DNA of 64,000 nucleotides from Trichomonas vaginalis G3. Lineage: Eukaryota; Parabasalia; Trichomonadida; Trichomonadidae. The stretch covers positions 8,834,082 to 8,898,081 of the forward strand of contig NC_067207.1 in NCBI RefSeq assembly GCF_026262505.1, in the 5' to 3' direction. A model generated the notes under the pieces. It did not search any database. It had not been told where the DNA came from and saw only the letters and a program-made list of their open reading frames with translations. Positions 38,025-48,260 of this stretch are shown one piece after another. Positions within the stretch are counted from its first letter, which is position 1. Each line of letters opens with the position of its first letter. Both the position numbers and the translations under genes were made by a program.

Positions 38025-39730
38025 AGATGCTATGAAAGCTGTCATTGATAACGAATGCCATGCAGGTTGTCCATATCAATTAAAAAAAATCCAAATTTAG
38101 GGGGAACAAAATTAAAATTCAGGTGCAGTACAGATAAATGTGAAGCATGTATCTCATTTCTAAAGGATGATGAAGAATATATCCTAACAGAATATAATGG
38201 AACACATAATCACAATCAAATCAAAGATGAGACAAAGAAATACCACACATTATCACAATGCTATCGTCGGGTACTTATTAATTTTATAAAACAGGGGGGT
38301 GATCCGAAAATGGCTCAAATTGAATGCGACAAAAAACTTGATCTGGATGATCCACTTAACAGGCCATCTTTTTTGAATGCATCTTCAGATCAAATGAAAA
38401 CAATTCAGGAAAAAGGAAATAAAAAGATCAAAGGTATTCAAAAGGACGATGATAATCAATTCAAGTCAACTCAATTATTTAAGGGTATCAAAGAACAAGA
38501 GTCACCAAAAAATTTAATTTATTTCGATGTCGATAATTACAACAAACCAAAGAAATTAATCTTTTATTATGCTTCTTTCAAATTTCTGGACATAATCAAA
38601 ATTGTGAAAGAGCATTTTATTGATGCAACCCATTCATTACTTGAATTTAAAATGTTGTTTTACATGATATCAGCCAAATTTCCAAATACACATGCATTCC
38701 CAATTTTTCAATTTGTCGTTTATCCAAACACTTCAGAAAATATTGCATTCTGTCTCAAGGCATTTTTTAACTGGGCAAAAGTAAAACCAAAATATTTTAT
38801 GTCAGATTGTGCACAAGAAATCGAAAATGCGATTATCAACTCTTTTCCAGAAGTTATCCTTCATTGGTGTGCAGTTCATGTAATGAGGGCGTTCAGAAAA
38901 AATTTGAAAGATTATGCATTTGAGAGTTCAGACAAATTGATATTAGATACAAAAATGAACTATCTTGCATACGGCAGAAATGGCAAGAAAGAATGGATTG
39001 AACCAACGTTCAAAAAAATTCTGGAAATAGCCGAAAAATTCCCAGAATTTTCAAAATACATACAAAATCAATGGATATCAAACCAAGAAAGATGAACAGC
39101 CGCTGAAAGAGATGAAAATTTCGCTCTCACAAATAACATTTCAGAATCGATTAACAAAAAAATTAAATATTACTACTTTGGCGGAACAATTTTCATGAGA
39201 TTTGATCGATTTGTGATGAAATTAATCGATTTTATCGTTCCTTCATTTTATTACAGAATTTCTCAAGATATAAGGCTCAGAGACAAAATTCCAAATCCGT
39301 TGCCATCTGAAAAAAAGCCAAAAAAGTCTACAATCAGACTGGATACAGAAAAATGTATAATGCTCACTGATAAAATTAAATCGTTAATAGTTAACTCATC
39401 AGCAAACTTAAATACGCTTCAATTGGGTTTAGATGACCTACTTGATAAAGTTGTCAAGGCAGCAAAGGTTCAAAAACGAATGACCCAGTATTTTTCGAAA
39501 TTAAGTATCCCAATGGAAATCAAGCTTAGTATTCTCACGCAAATTACAGAATTTGGATGCAATACCCCTCAATTCATTGTTGAGAATGCCAAGTCTTTTC
39601 AAGATAAAATTATTACAGATTTCCACCTTCAAATTTATACAACATTATAAAAATTTATGAATAAAAACTTGATATAAAATAACATTTTTATTTTTACTAA
39701 GAAAAAAAAGGTTTTTGATAATAAATTTAT

Positions 39731-39968
39731 TTTATTTCGAAAAAGTAGCAATAATCGTAAAAGGGTATTGATAGCCTTGCTAAAGTAACTAATTTTAGCT
39801 GTCAAATACTTTTGTATTTTGAAGTAAATTAGTATAAATTTGTTTTTACTCTTATTTCGAAAAAGTAACAATAATCGTAAAAGGGTATTGATGGACTTGC
39901 TAAAGTAACTAATTTTAGCTGTCAAATACTTTTGTATTTTGAAGTAAATTAGTATAAATTTGATATTA
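39731..39968. repeat. Two direct copies of a 120-bp repeat
   Basis: TTATTTCGAAAAAGTA begins units at about 39732 and 39852. The copies are nearly identical through AACTAATTTTAGCTGTCAAA to TAGTATAAATTTG. They lie just downstream of the transposase. AATTTTAGCT inside the unit echoes the outer 20-bp inverted repeat. Confidence 0.9.
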
Positions 39969-40003
39969 TTTTAACTCCCTTTGAAAACCTCAATTTTCCA
40001 TAC

Positions 40004-40065
40004 AGAGGGAACGGGAATAGCATCCAATATTCCCTGAGAATGGTTGCGCATTCTCAGTTCCCTCT
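40004..40065. repeat. Perfect three-way-junction fold (possible structured RNA or cruciform)
   Basis: The outer stem AGAGGGAAC (40004-40012) pairs with GTTCCCTCT (40057-40065). Inside are two hairpins with no unpaired base at the junction: GGGAATA/TATTCCC (40013-40034, 8-base loop) and TGAGAATG/CATTCTCA (40035-40056, 6-base loop). All 24 pairs are Watson-Crick. No family was recognised. Confidence 0.8.
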
Positions 40066-40141
40066 ATATTTCGAACGAAGCTCTCATCGGTCTTTTTTTT
40101 AATACTAAACGTTTTTTCCCCTGTCACTTTTAGCTAAAATT

Positions 40142-40573
40142 TGGGTTTGCCATTTTCAATACATCTTCTAATAATACAAATTATCTTCTGCATTATAAGA
40201 CATAAATTACAAGATACGTCTTAAAAAGTCCATTATAAGATAACAATTTCAAGATTATTGTATCGAAGTCATTTTCGGTGAGTAAATTATTATTACAAAA
40301 GGTAAACTATCAGTTTTGGCTAATATAAACTATCTTTGTCCGATTCAGAAATTTGCCAATTTTGATGATATAATTTCACTTAATGAATATCGAATTTATA
40401 TAGTTTAAAGCGTTTTCTTTTCATTTGATCGTGGAGTAGTGTCGTATTGAATTAAATATTTCGAACTCATAATAATTTCTAACCAGTTACTGAAATATTT
40501 TGATAAACAATTATTTATGAAATAAGTTTTTAAAATGTGAACACCAAATGAAAATTTATAAAATAAAAAAAAA
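40142..40573. other. Intergenic region right of the repeat island
   Basis: AT-rich 3' flank of the BRO1 gene; nothing recognised. Confidence 0.5.
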
Positions 40574-42043
40574 TTAAACCATACGTTTGAGCTTTGCCTC
40601 AACATTTGAGTAGAATTGCATAGCCTTTTGAACATATCCCTCAACATAATCATGTGTAATATTAGGATCTCCTCTCTTGAAACTGTTAATTGTATTCTGG
40701 ATTTGATTATCAGCAGCAGCACCTTGTCCGAGCATCTGCAATGTCTTCTCTGCCTCAGCTCTCCACTTTGGATTGTTGAGAAGCTGTCTGCACATATCAG
40801 TAACCTTTACTTTGAGCTGCATTGCGATTTCCCAAACAGGGAATGGGTCTTCCTGAGGGATATCGTATGAAGGAGGCTGCGAAGGTTGTGAGTTCCATGG
40901 ATTGGTGTCGCGGACGACCTTTGGACCGCCAGAATTCCATGGATCATCCGAAATCGAATCGTCAGGGAGGTCTCCTGGGGGCTGTTCGCCACCCTGAGAG
41001 CTTGTTGGTGTTCCTGATGGAATGGAAGCACCTGGATCAGCCCATGGGTCATCTTCCAGCATGGCCATCTCTTCTTCGAAGAAATGTTTGATGTAAAGTT
41101 CGTTGTTTGAGGTAAGTTGCATCAAAGGAAGTGGCTTGAAGCCTTCTGGATCGCCATCTGGTACTTTTTCAAGGTAGATATCGCGGTTTTGCTGCTCAGC
41201 GGCATCTTTTGATGTCAAACAAGCTCTTTTGAGGGAAGTAAGAGCATTTGCGATTGTAGGAGCGAAATCGATCTTTGCATCTTGGCGATTGACGTAGCGG
41301 CAGGCTGTTCTGTAGCATTGAATTCCAATTCCGAATTCTTTGTTGTTAAGATGGTAGCTGCCCTTCATGAAGTATGCGTAGCCTTGATAGTATGCAAGTG
41401 TTGTAGTGGCAATTGGCATGAAATAAGAACGCATTGGCTCTGCCATGACTCTGGCGATGTTATCGCACTCTCTGATCTCGTTAACAGCTGTAAGAGCTTG
41501 GCGAGCAATAAAGTTCTTATTCTTGCCACTAACTTGCATAATGGCAACTTGCCAAACGGCAATAATGTATTTATTGTATTGTTTGGCGTATTCGCTGACT
41601 TGTGGTGTCATGAACGGATGATCGCATTGGCTTGTTGCCTTATATAAGTTATCGCAGATAGCCATAGCGTCTTGGATGTAATTTTTAACTTCTTTCAATT
41701 GATCTGTGCTAGAAGCATCAATAGAAAGGATCTTTTGATGAATGTAGCTTAAATAGTTCCAAAGTGTGTTAATGACTTCAACCATACCTTCATCTGAAGG
41801 AAATGTATCAGAAGTTTTGAATGGGCTTGTATAGCAAGTTGAAACACGTGCATTTGCAATAACACCAAGCATTGGGAGATATTCTTGGAAAGCAGTTTCA
41901 TCTGGAACGTCAGATTTAACACGATGAGATAATTCAACAACGTTTGGAGCGCTTCCACCAAAAGCAGCATTAATACCTGCATCGGTTTCATGCGATTTAT
42001 TCTTTGTTGGAGGGAATGGGATCATCAAAAATTGGGTGTTCAT
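40574..42043 (-). CDS. BRO1-domain protein (ALIX/BROX-like)
   Basis: The protein is 489 residues from the ATG at 42043; nine residues upstream open only with GTG. The first 370 residues fit a BRO1 domain: MIPFPPTKNK at the start, a long helical tetratricopeptide-like core (TLAYYQGYAYFMKGSYHLNNKEFGIGIQCYRTA), and the RDIYLEKVPD motif, which parallels the IYHDRVP of BRO1 proteins. A proline/aspartate-rich linker with repeated DPWxxPG and NPWNS motifs follows, then a helical C-terminus. BRO1 domains bind the ESCRT-III subunit CHMP4/Snf7 and act in multivesicular-body sorting, membrane abscission or repair. No CAAX or V-domain is present. The promoter region carries GTCACTTTT on both strands (42064-42101). 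Confidence 0.68.
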   Translation of the reverse strand: MNTQFLMIPFPPTKNKSHETDAGINAAFGGSAPNVVELSHRVKSDVPDETAFQEYLPMLGVIANARVSTCYTSPFKTSDTFPSDEGMVEVINTLWNYLSYIHQKILSIDASSTDQLKEVKNYIQDAMAICDNLYKATSQCDHPFMTPQVSEYAKQYNKYIIAVWQVAIMQVSGKNKNFIARQALTAVNEIRECDNIARVMAEPMRSYFMPIATTTLAYYQGYAYFMKGSYHLNNKEFGIGIQCYRTACRYVNRQDAKIDFAPTIANALTSLKRACLTSKDAAEQQNRDIYLEKVPDGDPEGFKPLPLMQLTSNNELYIKHFFEEEMAMLEDDPWADPGASIPSGTPTSSQGGEQPPGDLPDDSISDDPWNSGGPKVVRDTNPWNSQPSQPPSYDIPQEDPFPVWEIAMQLKVKVTDMCRQLLNNPKWRAEAEKTLQMLGQGAAADNQIQNTINSFKRGDPNITHDYVEGYVQKAMQFYSNVEAKLKRMV

Positions 42044-42472
42044 TCCTTTATTTCCTAAAAATGACGTCACTTTTCCGGTGTCAAAATTGAAATAAAAGTG
42101 ACTGTTAATTTTTTAGACATTAGCGGCGCGAAGCGTGACAAGCTTTAATAATATCACAAATTATAGTTTATTATAAAGGTTACTGAAAATAAAAATATAT
42201 TTTCACTTCAACCAGATTTAATAAGATTAAATGAGAACCAAAATTTCAAATCGTTTATGATAATAGGAAGTTGATGTGAGAAAATTGATGAAAAATACTA
42301 GAAATTAACAATTATTTAAAAACATATTTACAATGTCAATGTTATCGTTGTAATTTCAATGAAATTCTGAATTAACTAATTTAATTGAGATAAATGACTT
42401 CACACAGCATAGGAATAATAAAGTTTATCAGCTATTTATTATTTGTAAAATCCACATCAAAGAAAAAGTGAC
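42044..42472. other. Divergent intergenic region
   Basis: It lies between the BRO1 gene (minus) and the armadillo-like gene (plus). AAAAGTGAC occurs in both orientations next to the BRO1 start. The rest is AT-rich with one GC-rich GCGGCGCGAAGCG patch near 42122. Confidence 0.5.
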
Positions 42473-42491
42473 ATTTTTCGAATTGTCACTG
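42473..42491 (+). promoter_or_regulatory. AAAAAGTGAC motif plus initiator-like site
   Basis: AAAAAGTGAC at 42473-42482 is followed by TCACTG at 42486-42491. The ATG lies at 42508, about 20 bases after the presumed start site. Confidence 0.45.
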
Positions 42492-42507
42492 ATCTTTATT
42501 TACTTTT

Positions 42508-43719
42508 ATGATTCAAGGCTTTCAGATTTTTAAGCAAGACGACAACATTACTAAGAATTATGATAATGACAACGATTGCAATGATTTTTGTTTGATTTTT
42601 GAAGATTTATTTCAATCAAATTCAGAAGATGAAGTACTTGATGCAGTAAATAAGATTTCATCACAATTTTCGACAATGAAGTATCCGATTCCTGATGAAT
42701 TTTATGATTATGACGTCATTGATAATCTTTTTGAAAGATTTCATTTATTTGACAATGAAACAGTAAGAAGATCAATAATAAACCTTCTTAAATTACTAAT
42801 TAACTGCAAAATGGATGAAGAGCCCTTCATGAAAGAACTAATTCCACAGTTATCTTCAATTTTAGATGAAAGAATAGAAAACCAAACAAATTTCATTGAA
42901 CTGTTAAGCTGTTGCGTTTCAAAATCCAAATTTTGCCATGATTTTATTGAAAATAAGATGGATCATTGTTTATTTAGTTTTATTTTCAGTTTACTAGGCC
43001 AAAACAATCAACTAGATTCAAAGATATTGATATTCTTTTCAGAATTCATCAAATATCCATTAGATTCAGATATCGAAAATATTATTATCACAAACATTGA
43101 AAATTTACAAAATATAGAGCTAAAATATGATTTTATTATAACACTCTCTACCAAATGCAATCATTTCGTTGATATATTTGGCTATTCATCTATAACTGAT
43201 TCAATTTTTTATTTTTTACGCAACAAACCGAACAAAAGGTCAATAAAAGCTATATTATTGGTAAAAGAATGCATCAATCCAGAAGTCTACAAAATTTTGC
43301 TTGATTTGACAACGAATGAAGAATTTTTAGGAATAATATTGTTTGTTTTATCTTCACTTGTCGATTTGTATCCTTCTATTTCATCTGATATCATTGAATT
43401 CTTTACTATTAATGATATTCCAAAAAATTCAACAATTATCTTAAGAGAAATGGTTAGATTGATATCAAAACTTGTAATATCAAACAAAGATCGTTGTCAT
43501 CAATTGTTTTATGATAATATTGATAATTTTCATGAAATGTTGTATTTATCAGATAAATCAATAACTGATGACCTTATTTCAGCTCTTGTTACTCTTTCTG
43601 ACGAAGAACTGAAAGAGTTTATTAATGATATAGACGTTGAATATATTAATGAAGCTTCAAACAATGGAAATGAAAAGGCTGATGTTCTTTTAGAGAGAAT
43701 CAACAACATTAAAGAATAA
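42508..43719 (+). CDS. Armadillo-like helical repeat protein, lineage-specific
   Basis: The protein is 403 residues. An acidic Asn/Asp-rich N-terminus (DNITKNYDNDNDCND) leads into regular paired helices (SIINLLKLLINCKMDEEPFMKELIPQLSSILDE, IREMVRLISKLVISNKD-like units) to the end. The texture is armadillo-like, with no catalytic or membrane features. Its build resembles the protein at 6288-7871. The recurrent form LxxFxLxLGNLL is absent, so I treat it as a divergent family member. Role unknown. Confidence 0.6.
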   Translation: MIQGFQIFKQDDNITKNYDNDNDCNDFCLIFEDLFQSNSEDEVLDAVNKISSQFSTMKYPIPDEFYDYDVIDNLFERFHLFDNETVRRSIINLLKLLINCKMDEEPFMKELIPQLSSILDERIENQTNFIELLSCCVSKSKFCHDFIENKMDHCLFSFIFSLLGQNNQLDSKILIFFSEFIKYPLDSDIENIIITNIENLQNIELKYDFIITLSTKCNHFVDIFGYSSITDSIFYFLRNKPNKRSIKAILLVKECINPEVYKILLDLTTNEEFLGIILFVLSSLVDLYPSISSDIIEFFTINDIPKNSTIILREMVRLISKLVISNKDRCHQLFYDNIDNFHEMLYLSDKSITDDLISALVTLSDEELKEFINDIDVEYINEASNNGNEKADVLLERINNIKE

Positions 43720-43818
43720 ACTATAAAATTTTAAATATTATAATGAAATATTACAATTATCAGATATTAATCTAGATAACACAGCTATTATAATTCATGG
43801 ATAGTAAAGTTTGAAGTT

Positions 43819-46300
43819 TTATTTTATATCAAAACCAAGATAAATACTTTCAGACAATGAAAATAGAGAGAAATGTAAGAAATATCGATAGTGGTGTGTC
43901 TTGCGGCATGTGATAAGATTACATTCAGTAATTGAAGACTTTGGAAGTAATGAAATGTTGAAAAGTTCGGAGATAAATGTTTCGTTGTTGTTGTCAATAT
44001 TAACACCACATTGAAGCTTAAAGCAGTTTGAAAATGCATGCGTTTCAACACGTACAACACTGCATGGAATGTTGATGTGCGAGAGAGATGTACAATTACT
44101 GAATACGTATCGTTCAATAACTTTAACTGATTTATCAGGAATTAGGATGTTAACAATGTTTTTGCAACAGTAGAATGCACCTGCTGAAATACGTTCGATA
44201 CTAATTGGAACATAGAAGAATTTGCATTCTGAAGCAGGTGGGAAACAAACTAGTGATGTCTTGTTCTTGTTGAAAAGTGCATAGTTTTCAACAGTGAAAT
44301 ATAAACTTTCATTGCATTCAAATGTTTCCAACGATGTGCAGCCTTCAAAGATAAACAAACCAAGTTCTTGAAGAAAACAATTTGCTGGAATAATGAATTT
44401 AGATAAACTACGACAGTGATTGAATGCAAATGGAGAAATAGAAATTGTTTCTTTTGGAACAACAAACTCACTAATATTTGCGTATGCAAATGCATTTTCT
44501 TTTATCTCTTTGACACTATCTGGAAGAGTGATATTTCGAAGATGTGATGTCCAACTAAACGTACCTATATCAACTGATTCTAATGTGGAGTCATTTTCAA
44601 ATGTTATTGTTTCAATAGCGGAACCACTAAATGCATCTCCCATTGTTTTAACTGATGCTGGAATTTCTATTTGAGTTAATAACATACATTGACCAAAACA
44701 TAATCCACCAATATATGTGATGTTATTACTCAATTTGACTTTCTTAAGATTTTTACATCCAGAAAAAGTCATACCTCCTACTCACAAGTCTGAAGTTTCT
44801 TCAAATATAACTGTTTCTAACAACAAACATCCTATAAAACCAGCTTGACCAATGAGTTCTAAATTGCTTCCAAAACGTATTTCTTTTAAGGATTTGCAAT
44901 TACAGAAAGCATATTCATAAATCGTTTTCAATGAATTAGGAAGTACAATATTACTCAAAAACTCACAATTATAGAAAGCATTTGAATCAATTTTTTGCAA
45001 GACAGAGTTTGGATTGAATATAATTGCATTGATTCTAGAACCAGAAAAAAGACTTTTTGAAATAATTTTGACTGTTTCTGGAATGTAATATGTTTCAAGG
45101 TCACTAAAACGCATCAAGATTGTTTCCTTATTAGAATTATAAAGTAATGATTGATTATCATATGAAAATTGAGATCCTTCTTCGAATGTTAATATTGTAC
45201 TAGTTGGAAAGCAATAACTTCCTAAACTTTGTATACTTTTAGGAAGAGTTACATTTTTAAGATTATAACACTGAGTAAAAGCTCCAGATCCAATATCTGT
45301 AACACTATTTGGAATTAGGATTTGTGATACATTTGTATTACTGAAGCATAAAATTGGAATTACTGTTATTCCTGTTCCTATCGTTACTGAGTTGAGATAA
45401 ATATAATTACTAAATGCTTGGCTCTCAATTTTTATTACTGAATCTGGAATTGAAATCGAAGTAATGTTCGTATTAGAAAAAGCTTGGTTGCAAATAGTTT
45501 TTAGTCCAAAATTCAATGTTATTGAAAAGATCAAACAATTTAAGAAAGCTTTATTACTGACAATTTCTACATGTTCAGGAATTGAGTATGAATTTGAAAG
45601 ATTTGATGGGAAAAAATTATTGTGCTATTATCTTTGCTAAATAAAACATTGTCTATCGATGTATAATGCTCGTTTAATGGATCTACTATTAGTGTTTTCA
45701 GGGTTTTCACTCCAGAAAGAAAACTTCCATCAATATAAGATACATTTTTAGGAATATAAAAAGATGATAAGATAGTATATGCAAAGGCAGTATCTTCTAT
45801 TTTTGCAATTTTGATTTTGAATTCAAAATTATAGTATTTAAATTATAACAATGAGAGAAACATCCAGGTTCAAGATGAAATACTTCATTTGGAATAGATA
45901 TTGATGACATTGGACAAGAATAAAAAGCACAATATGAAATTACTTTCAAATTTTGAGGGAGAATGATATTAGATAATGAATAGCATCCAACAAAAGCATA
46001 ACGGTCAATATTTGTAAGATATTGGCAATTTGTGAAATTAATTTCTGCGAGATTCCTGCATTCTTTGAAAAATATAGCTCCAATAATCTTAAGATTAGAT
46101 CCTAGTGGAAATGTTACCGATTTGAGTGTTGCTTTGCTTCCTGAAAAAGCATATATTCCGGTTTTAGTATCACCATATATGATTTCACATGAGGGCTTGA
46201 CAACGACATAAACACAACTATCTGTTGTATAAAGGATTCGATCATTTTCAATATAAGTTTCACCAACAACTATTTTTCATTGCAGTTTCTATAAAAAAAC
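43819..46300 (-). pseudogene. BspA-like leucine-rich-repeat (LRR_5) surface protein, broken
   Basis: The 23-residue LRR_5 units run throughout, for example GCKNLKKVKLSNNITYIGGLCF, SIPDSVIKIESQAFSNYIYLNSVTI and NIILPQNLKVISYCAFYSCP. Lipid-free BspA-like proteins of this kind are a very large surface family in T. vaginalis, many with a C-terminal membrane anchor; none is visible here. The frame is broken in at least four places: an in-frame TGA at 44782-44784, a T-run frameshift near 45620, another shift near 45815, and no ATG at the 5' end (about 46290). The repeats between the breaks are well preserved, so inactivation looks recent. Confidence 0.85.
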
Positions 46301-46565
46301 TAATTCTGTTCTTGTAAATAATTTCAATATATCATCACATACCACAAACATTACAAAATTATAAAGTTTAAAGAAACTTTATGAGACAAACGCCGATGTG
46401 TTCAATTTTGAGTAGTTTACATGAGTGTATTTGCGACTGTTATCGCGCATTCTATAATATATTTTAAAATAACACAAATCCATTGTTTAAAACAATATAA
46501 ATGAATATGTATTTTAATTCTCCATAAAAAATAACATAAAAATACAATATAAAAAATAATTAAGT

Positions 46566-48260
46566 TCAATTTCTTGCGGACTTTGGAGGTGTTGAACCTC
46601 TAACAACAAAAGATTTTCCTCTTGGATTGGCTGCATAGTAAAGCTCCTTATCTGTTCCATAAACAAAGCATGGCTTATTAACACCATCCATAACAGCCGA
46701 AATTGGAGCTGCTCCAAGAATTTGAGCAGACTCTTTGTCAGGTAGTGCTCCGGAAACTTCTCTATAGCCACGTCCACAAGAAAGGCACTTTGTGCACTTT
46801 CTAGCTGCTGCAGCTTCTTCAAACTCAACTGAGAATGACTTAACAAGTGACTCAATTCTGTTGAGATCTTCTTTAGTTGCATATTGACCATCTCCATTAT
46901 CTGACTTTTGTTGCTTGATCATGTCTGCAATCTGTCCCATGCTCTGTTTGAACTTCTCGAATAAGCGTTCAATAAGATCTTTAGTAGGTCTTTGCTCAAT
47001 TTCGCCTTGCAAGCGTTTAACTTCATTAGAAAGATCATCAATAAGACCAAGTTTATCTGCAAGTTCTTGCATTTCTTTGAGCTTATCTTCAAGTGCTTTG
47101 ATTCGCTTTTCGTGGTCATCCAAGGTCTTCTCATGAGATTTGATTGATTCATCGTGTTTGTCAATAGATGCCTTATTGTTATTGATTTGGGCTGTATTTT
47201 CGGTTGTTTGCTCTTGAAGTTTGGCAACTTTTTCTGCAAGTTCTTCAAATTCTGGTTTAGTAACGAAGTTTCCTGTTGCTTGTGGAGGCCTGACAGGGAA
47301 TTCGCTTTCTTCTGTCTTAGGCTTTCTCTCAACAGGAGTAAGATCTCTTCTTGGCCTCCAGTTTGTTTGTTCTGTTGGTTCAGGTGATTTGACTGAATCT
47401 AATTTCTTCTTCAAAGCATCAATTTGATCCTTAAGGTCACGATAATTGTCAGCAACCTTACCATCAAGCTTTGAAAGAGCATCATTCGTTGCAAACTTGG
47501 ATAAATCAAGATTGCTGTTTCCATCTGATTTAGATGAAGAAACAGGTTCTCCTTTCTGGAGGCTCATGGCTATAAGCTTGTTCTCAAGATCGTTTATTCT
47601 GTTTGTAAGATCAGATATAGCTTTTTCATTATCAGGATTTGCAATGAATTCTCTTGTTTCAACTTTGGCAGAGCCATCATCACCATTATTATTCTGGTTC
47701 TTAAGATTTTCAACTTCTTTCTTAAGATTGCCGAGATCATTATTTAAGTTAGACATTTTACCATCCATAGTTAAAACTTTTCCGTTCATCATGTCAACAC
47801 GTGATTGTAAATCTCCAAGATCATCTTTAAGCTTGGACACTTGTGATCTTTGACCATCCATGAGTTCTTGTAAGTCATTAACTTGATTTGTAAGTTTATC
47901 AACATTTCCTTGCAATCCATCGAGTCTATCTTTAGCCTGATTCATGCCATTGAATGCTTCGTCAGCTTTTGCTTTTATAGAGTTGAGTTGTTCTTGTAAA
48001 GCAGCATTTTTATCTTTGAACATCTTTTCAAGTTCGGCAATTCGTGCATCTGTTTCTTTTTTGTTTGCATCGATGTTATTTTGAATGATTGTTAAGTCAT
48101 TTTTATCGGCTTTGCTATTTTCGAGATTAATTATTCTTCCATCATGATCTTTCAACATTTTCATGAGTTCAAGAAGAATAGCTTGCAATGGATCAAGAGT
48201 TAAAGTCAGTGGTAAAAATCCACCTGCCTTAATCTTTTGCTCAAGTGCAATATCAGACAT
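46566..48260 (-). CDS. Long coiled-coil protein with C-terminal cysteine motif (DUF4795-like)
   Basis: The protein is 564 residues. A short conserved-looking N-terminus (ALEQKIKAGGFLPLTLTLDPLQAILLELMKML) leads into a coiled coil from about 30 to 460, rich in KxxLDxLxxxxxxLxxQ heptads. A proline-rich break (NWRRPRRDLTPVERKP-like) falls near 295-325. The C-terminal 80 residues hold RKCTKCLSCGRGYREV followed by a small Gly/Pro-rich domain. The cysteine pair after a long helix resembles DUF4795 of QRICH2-type sperm-tail proteins, which suggests a cytoskeletal or flagellar role. The family call is tentative. The frame is intact. Confidence 0.6.
   Translation of the reverse strand: MSDIALEQKIKAGGFLPLTLTLDPLQAILLELMKMLKDHDGRIINLENSKADKNDLTIIQNNIDANKKETDARIAELEKMFKDKNAALQEQLNSIKAKADEAFNGMNQAKDRLDGLQGNVDKLTNQVNDLQELMDGQRSQVSKLKDDLGDLQSRVDMMNGKVLTMDGKMSNLNNDLGNLKKEVENLKNQNNNGDDGSAKVETREFIANPDNEKAISDLTNRINDLENKLIAMSLQKGEPVSSSKSDGNSNLDLSKFATNDALSKLDGKVADNYRDLKDQIDALKKKLDSVKSPEPTEQTNWRPRRDLTPVERKPKTEESEFPVRPPQATGNFVTKPEFEELAEKVAKLQEQTTENTAQINNNKASIDKHDESIKSHEKTLDDHEKRIKALEDKLKEMQELADKLGLIDDLSNEVKRLQGEIEQRPTKDLIERLFEKFKQSMGQIADMIKQQKSDNGDGQYATKEDLNRIESLVKSFSVEFEEAAAARKCTKCLSCGRGYREVSGALPDKESAQILGAAPISAVMDGVNKPCFVYGTDKELYYAANPRGKSFVVRGSTPPKSARN

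Larger units (their letters stand above)
37130..39653 (+). pseudogene. Mutator-like (MULE) transposase, interrupted and decayed
   Basis: The coding sequence starts at the ATG at 37130 (MHIDAPCKLKERLSYIDA), is split by the nested element 37186-38024, and resumes with MKAVIDNECHAGCPYQLKK. It has a FLYWCH/WRKY-like zinc finger (CPY..., FRCSTDKC, THNHNQ). A MULE DDE core follows, with first D in FIDATHSLLEF, second D in YFMSDCAQE, the HWCAVH C/H pair, and TNNISES with the candidate E. Besides the insertion, a one-base frame change lies at a run of eight A (38082-38089). A TGA at 39093-39095 sits where the flanking RxTAAERDE context suggests TGG (Trp). The C-terminal part runs to 39650. MULEs are known in T. 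vaginalis. This copy cannot encode a full transposase. Confidence 0.85.
35343..40141. mobile_element. Candidate composite DNA-transposon island bounded by a 20-bp inverted repeat
   Basis: AATTTTAGCTAAAAGTGACA at 35343-35362 recurs as its exact reverse complement at 40122-40141. Between them lie two GC-rich hairpin repeats, a 148-bp tandem array, a decayed MULE transposase with a nested 839-bp element, a 120-bp direct repeat and a three-way-junction fold. The inverted pair in this position suggests terminal repeats of one element of about 4.8 kb. No clear target duplication is seen outside it: only GGGT is common to both flanks. AAAAGTGAC also occurs as a promoter-like motif in this window, so the pair could be partly coincidental. 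Confidence 0.4.

Noticed and set aside
35343-40141. Maverick/Polinton-type or retroelement content
   Set aside because: No integrase, polymerase, capsid or reverse-transcriptase motifs were seen; the only transposase is MULE-type.
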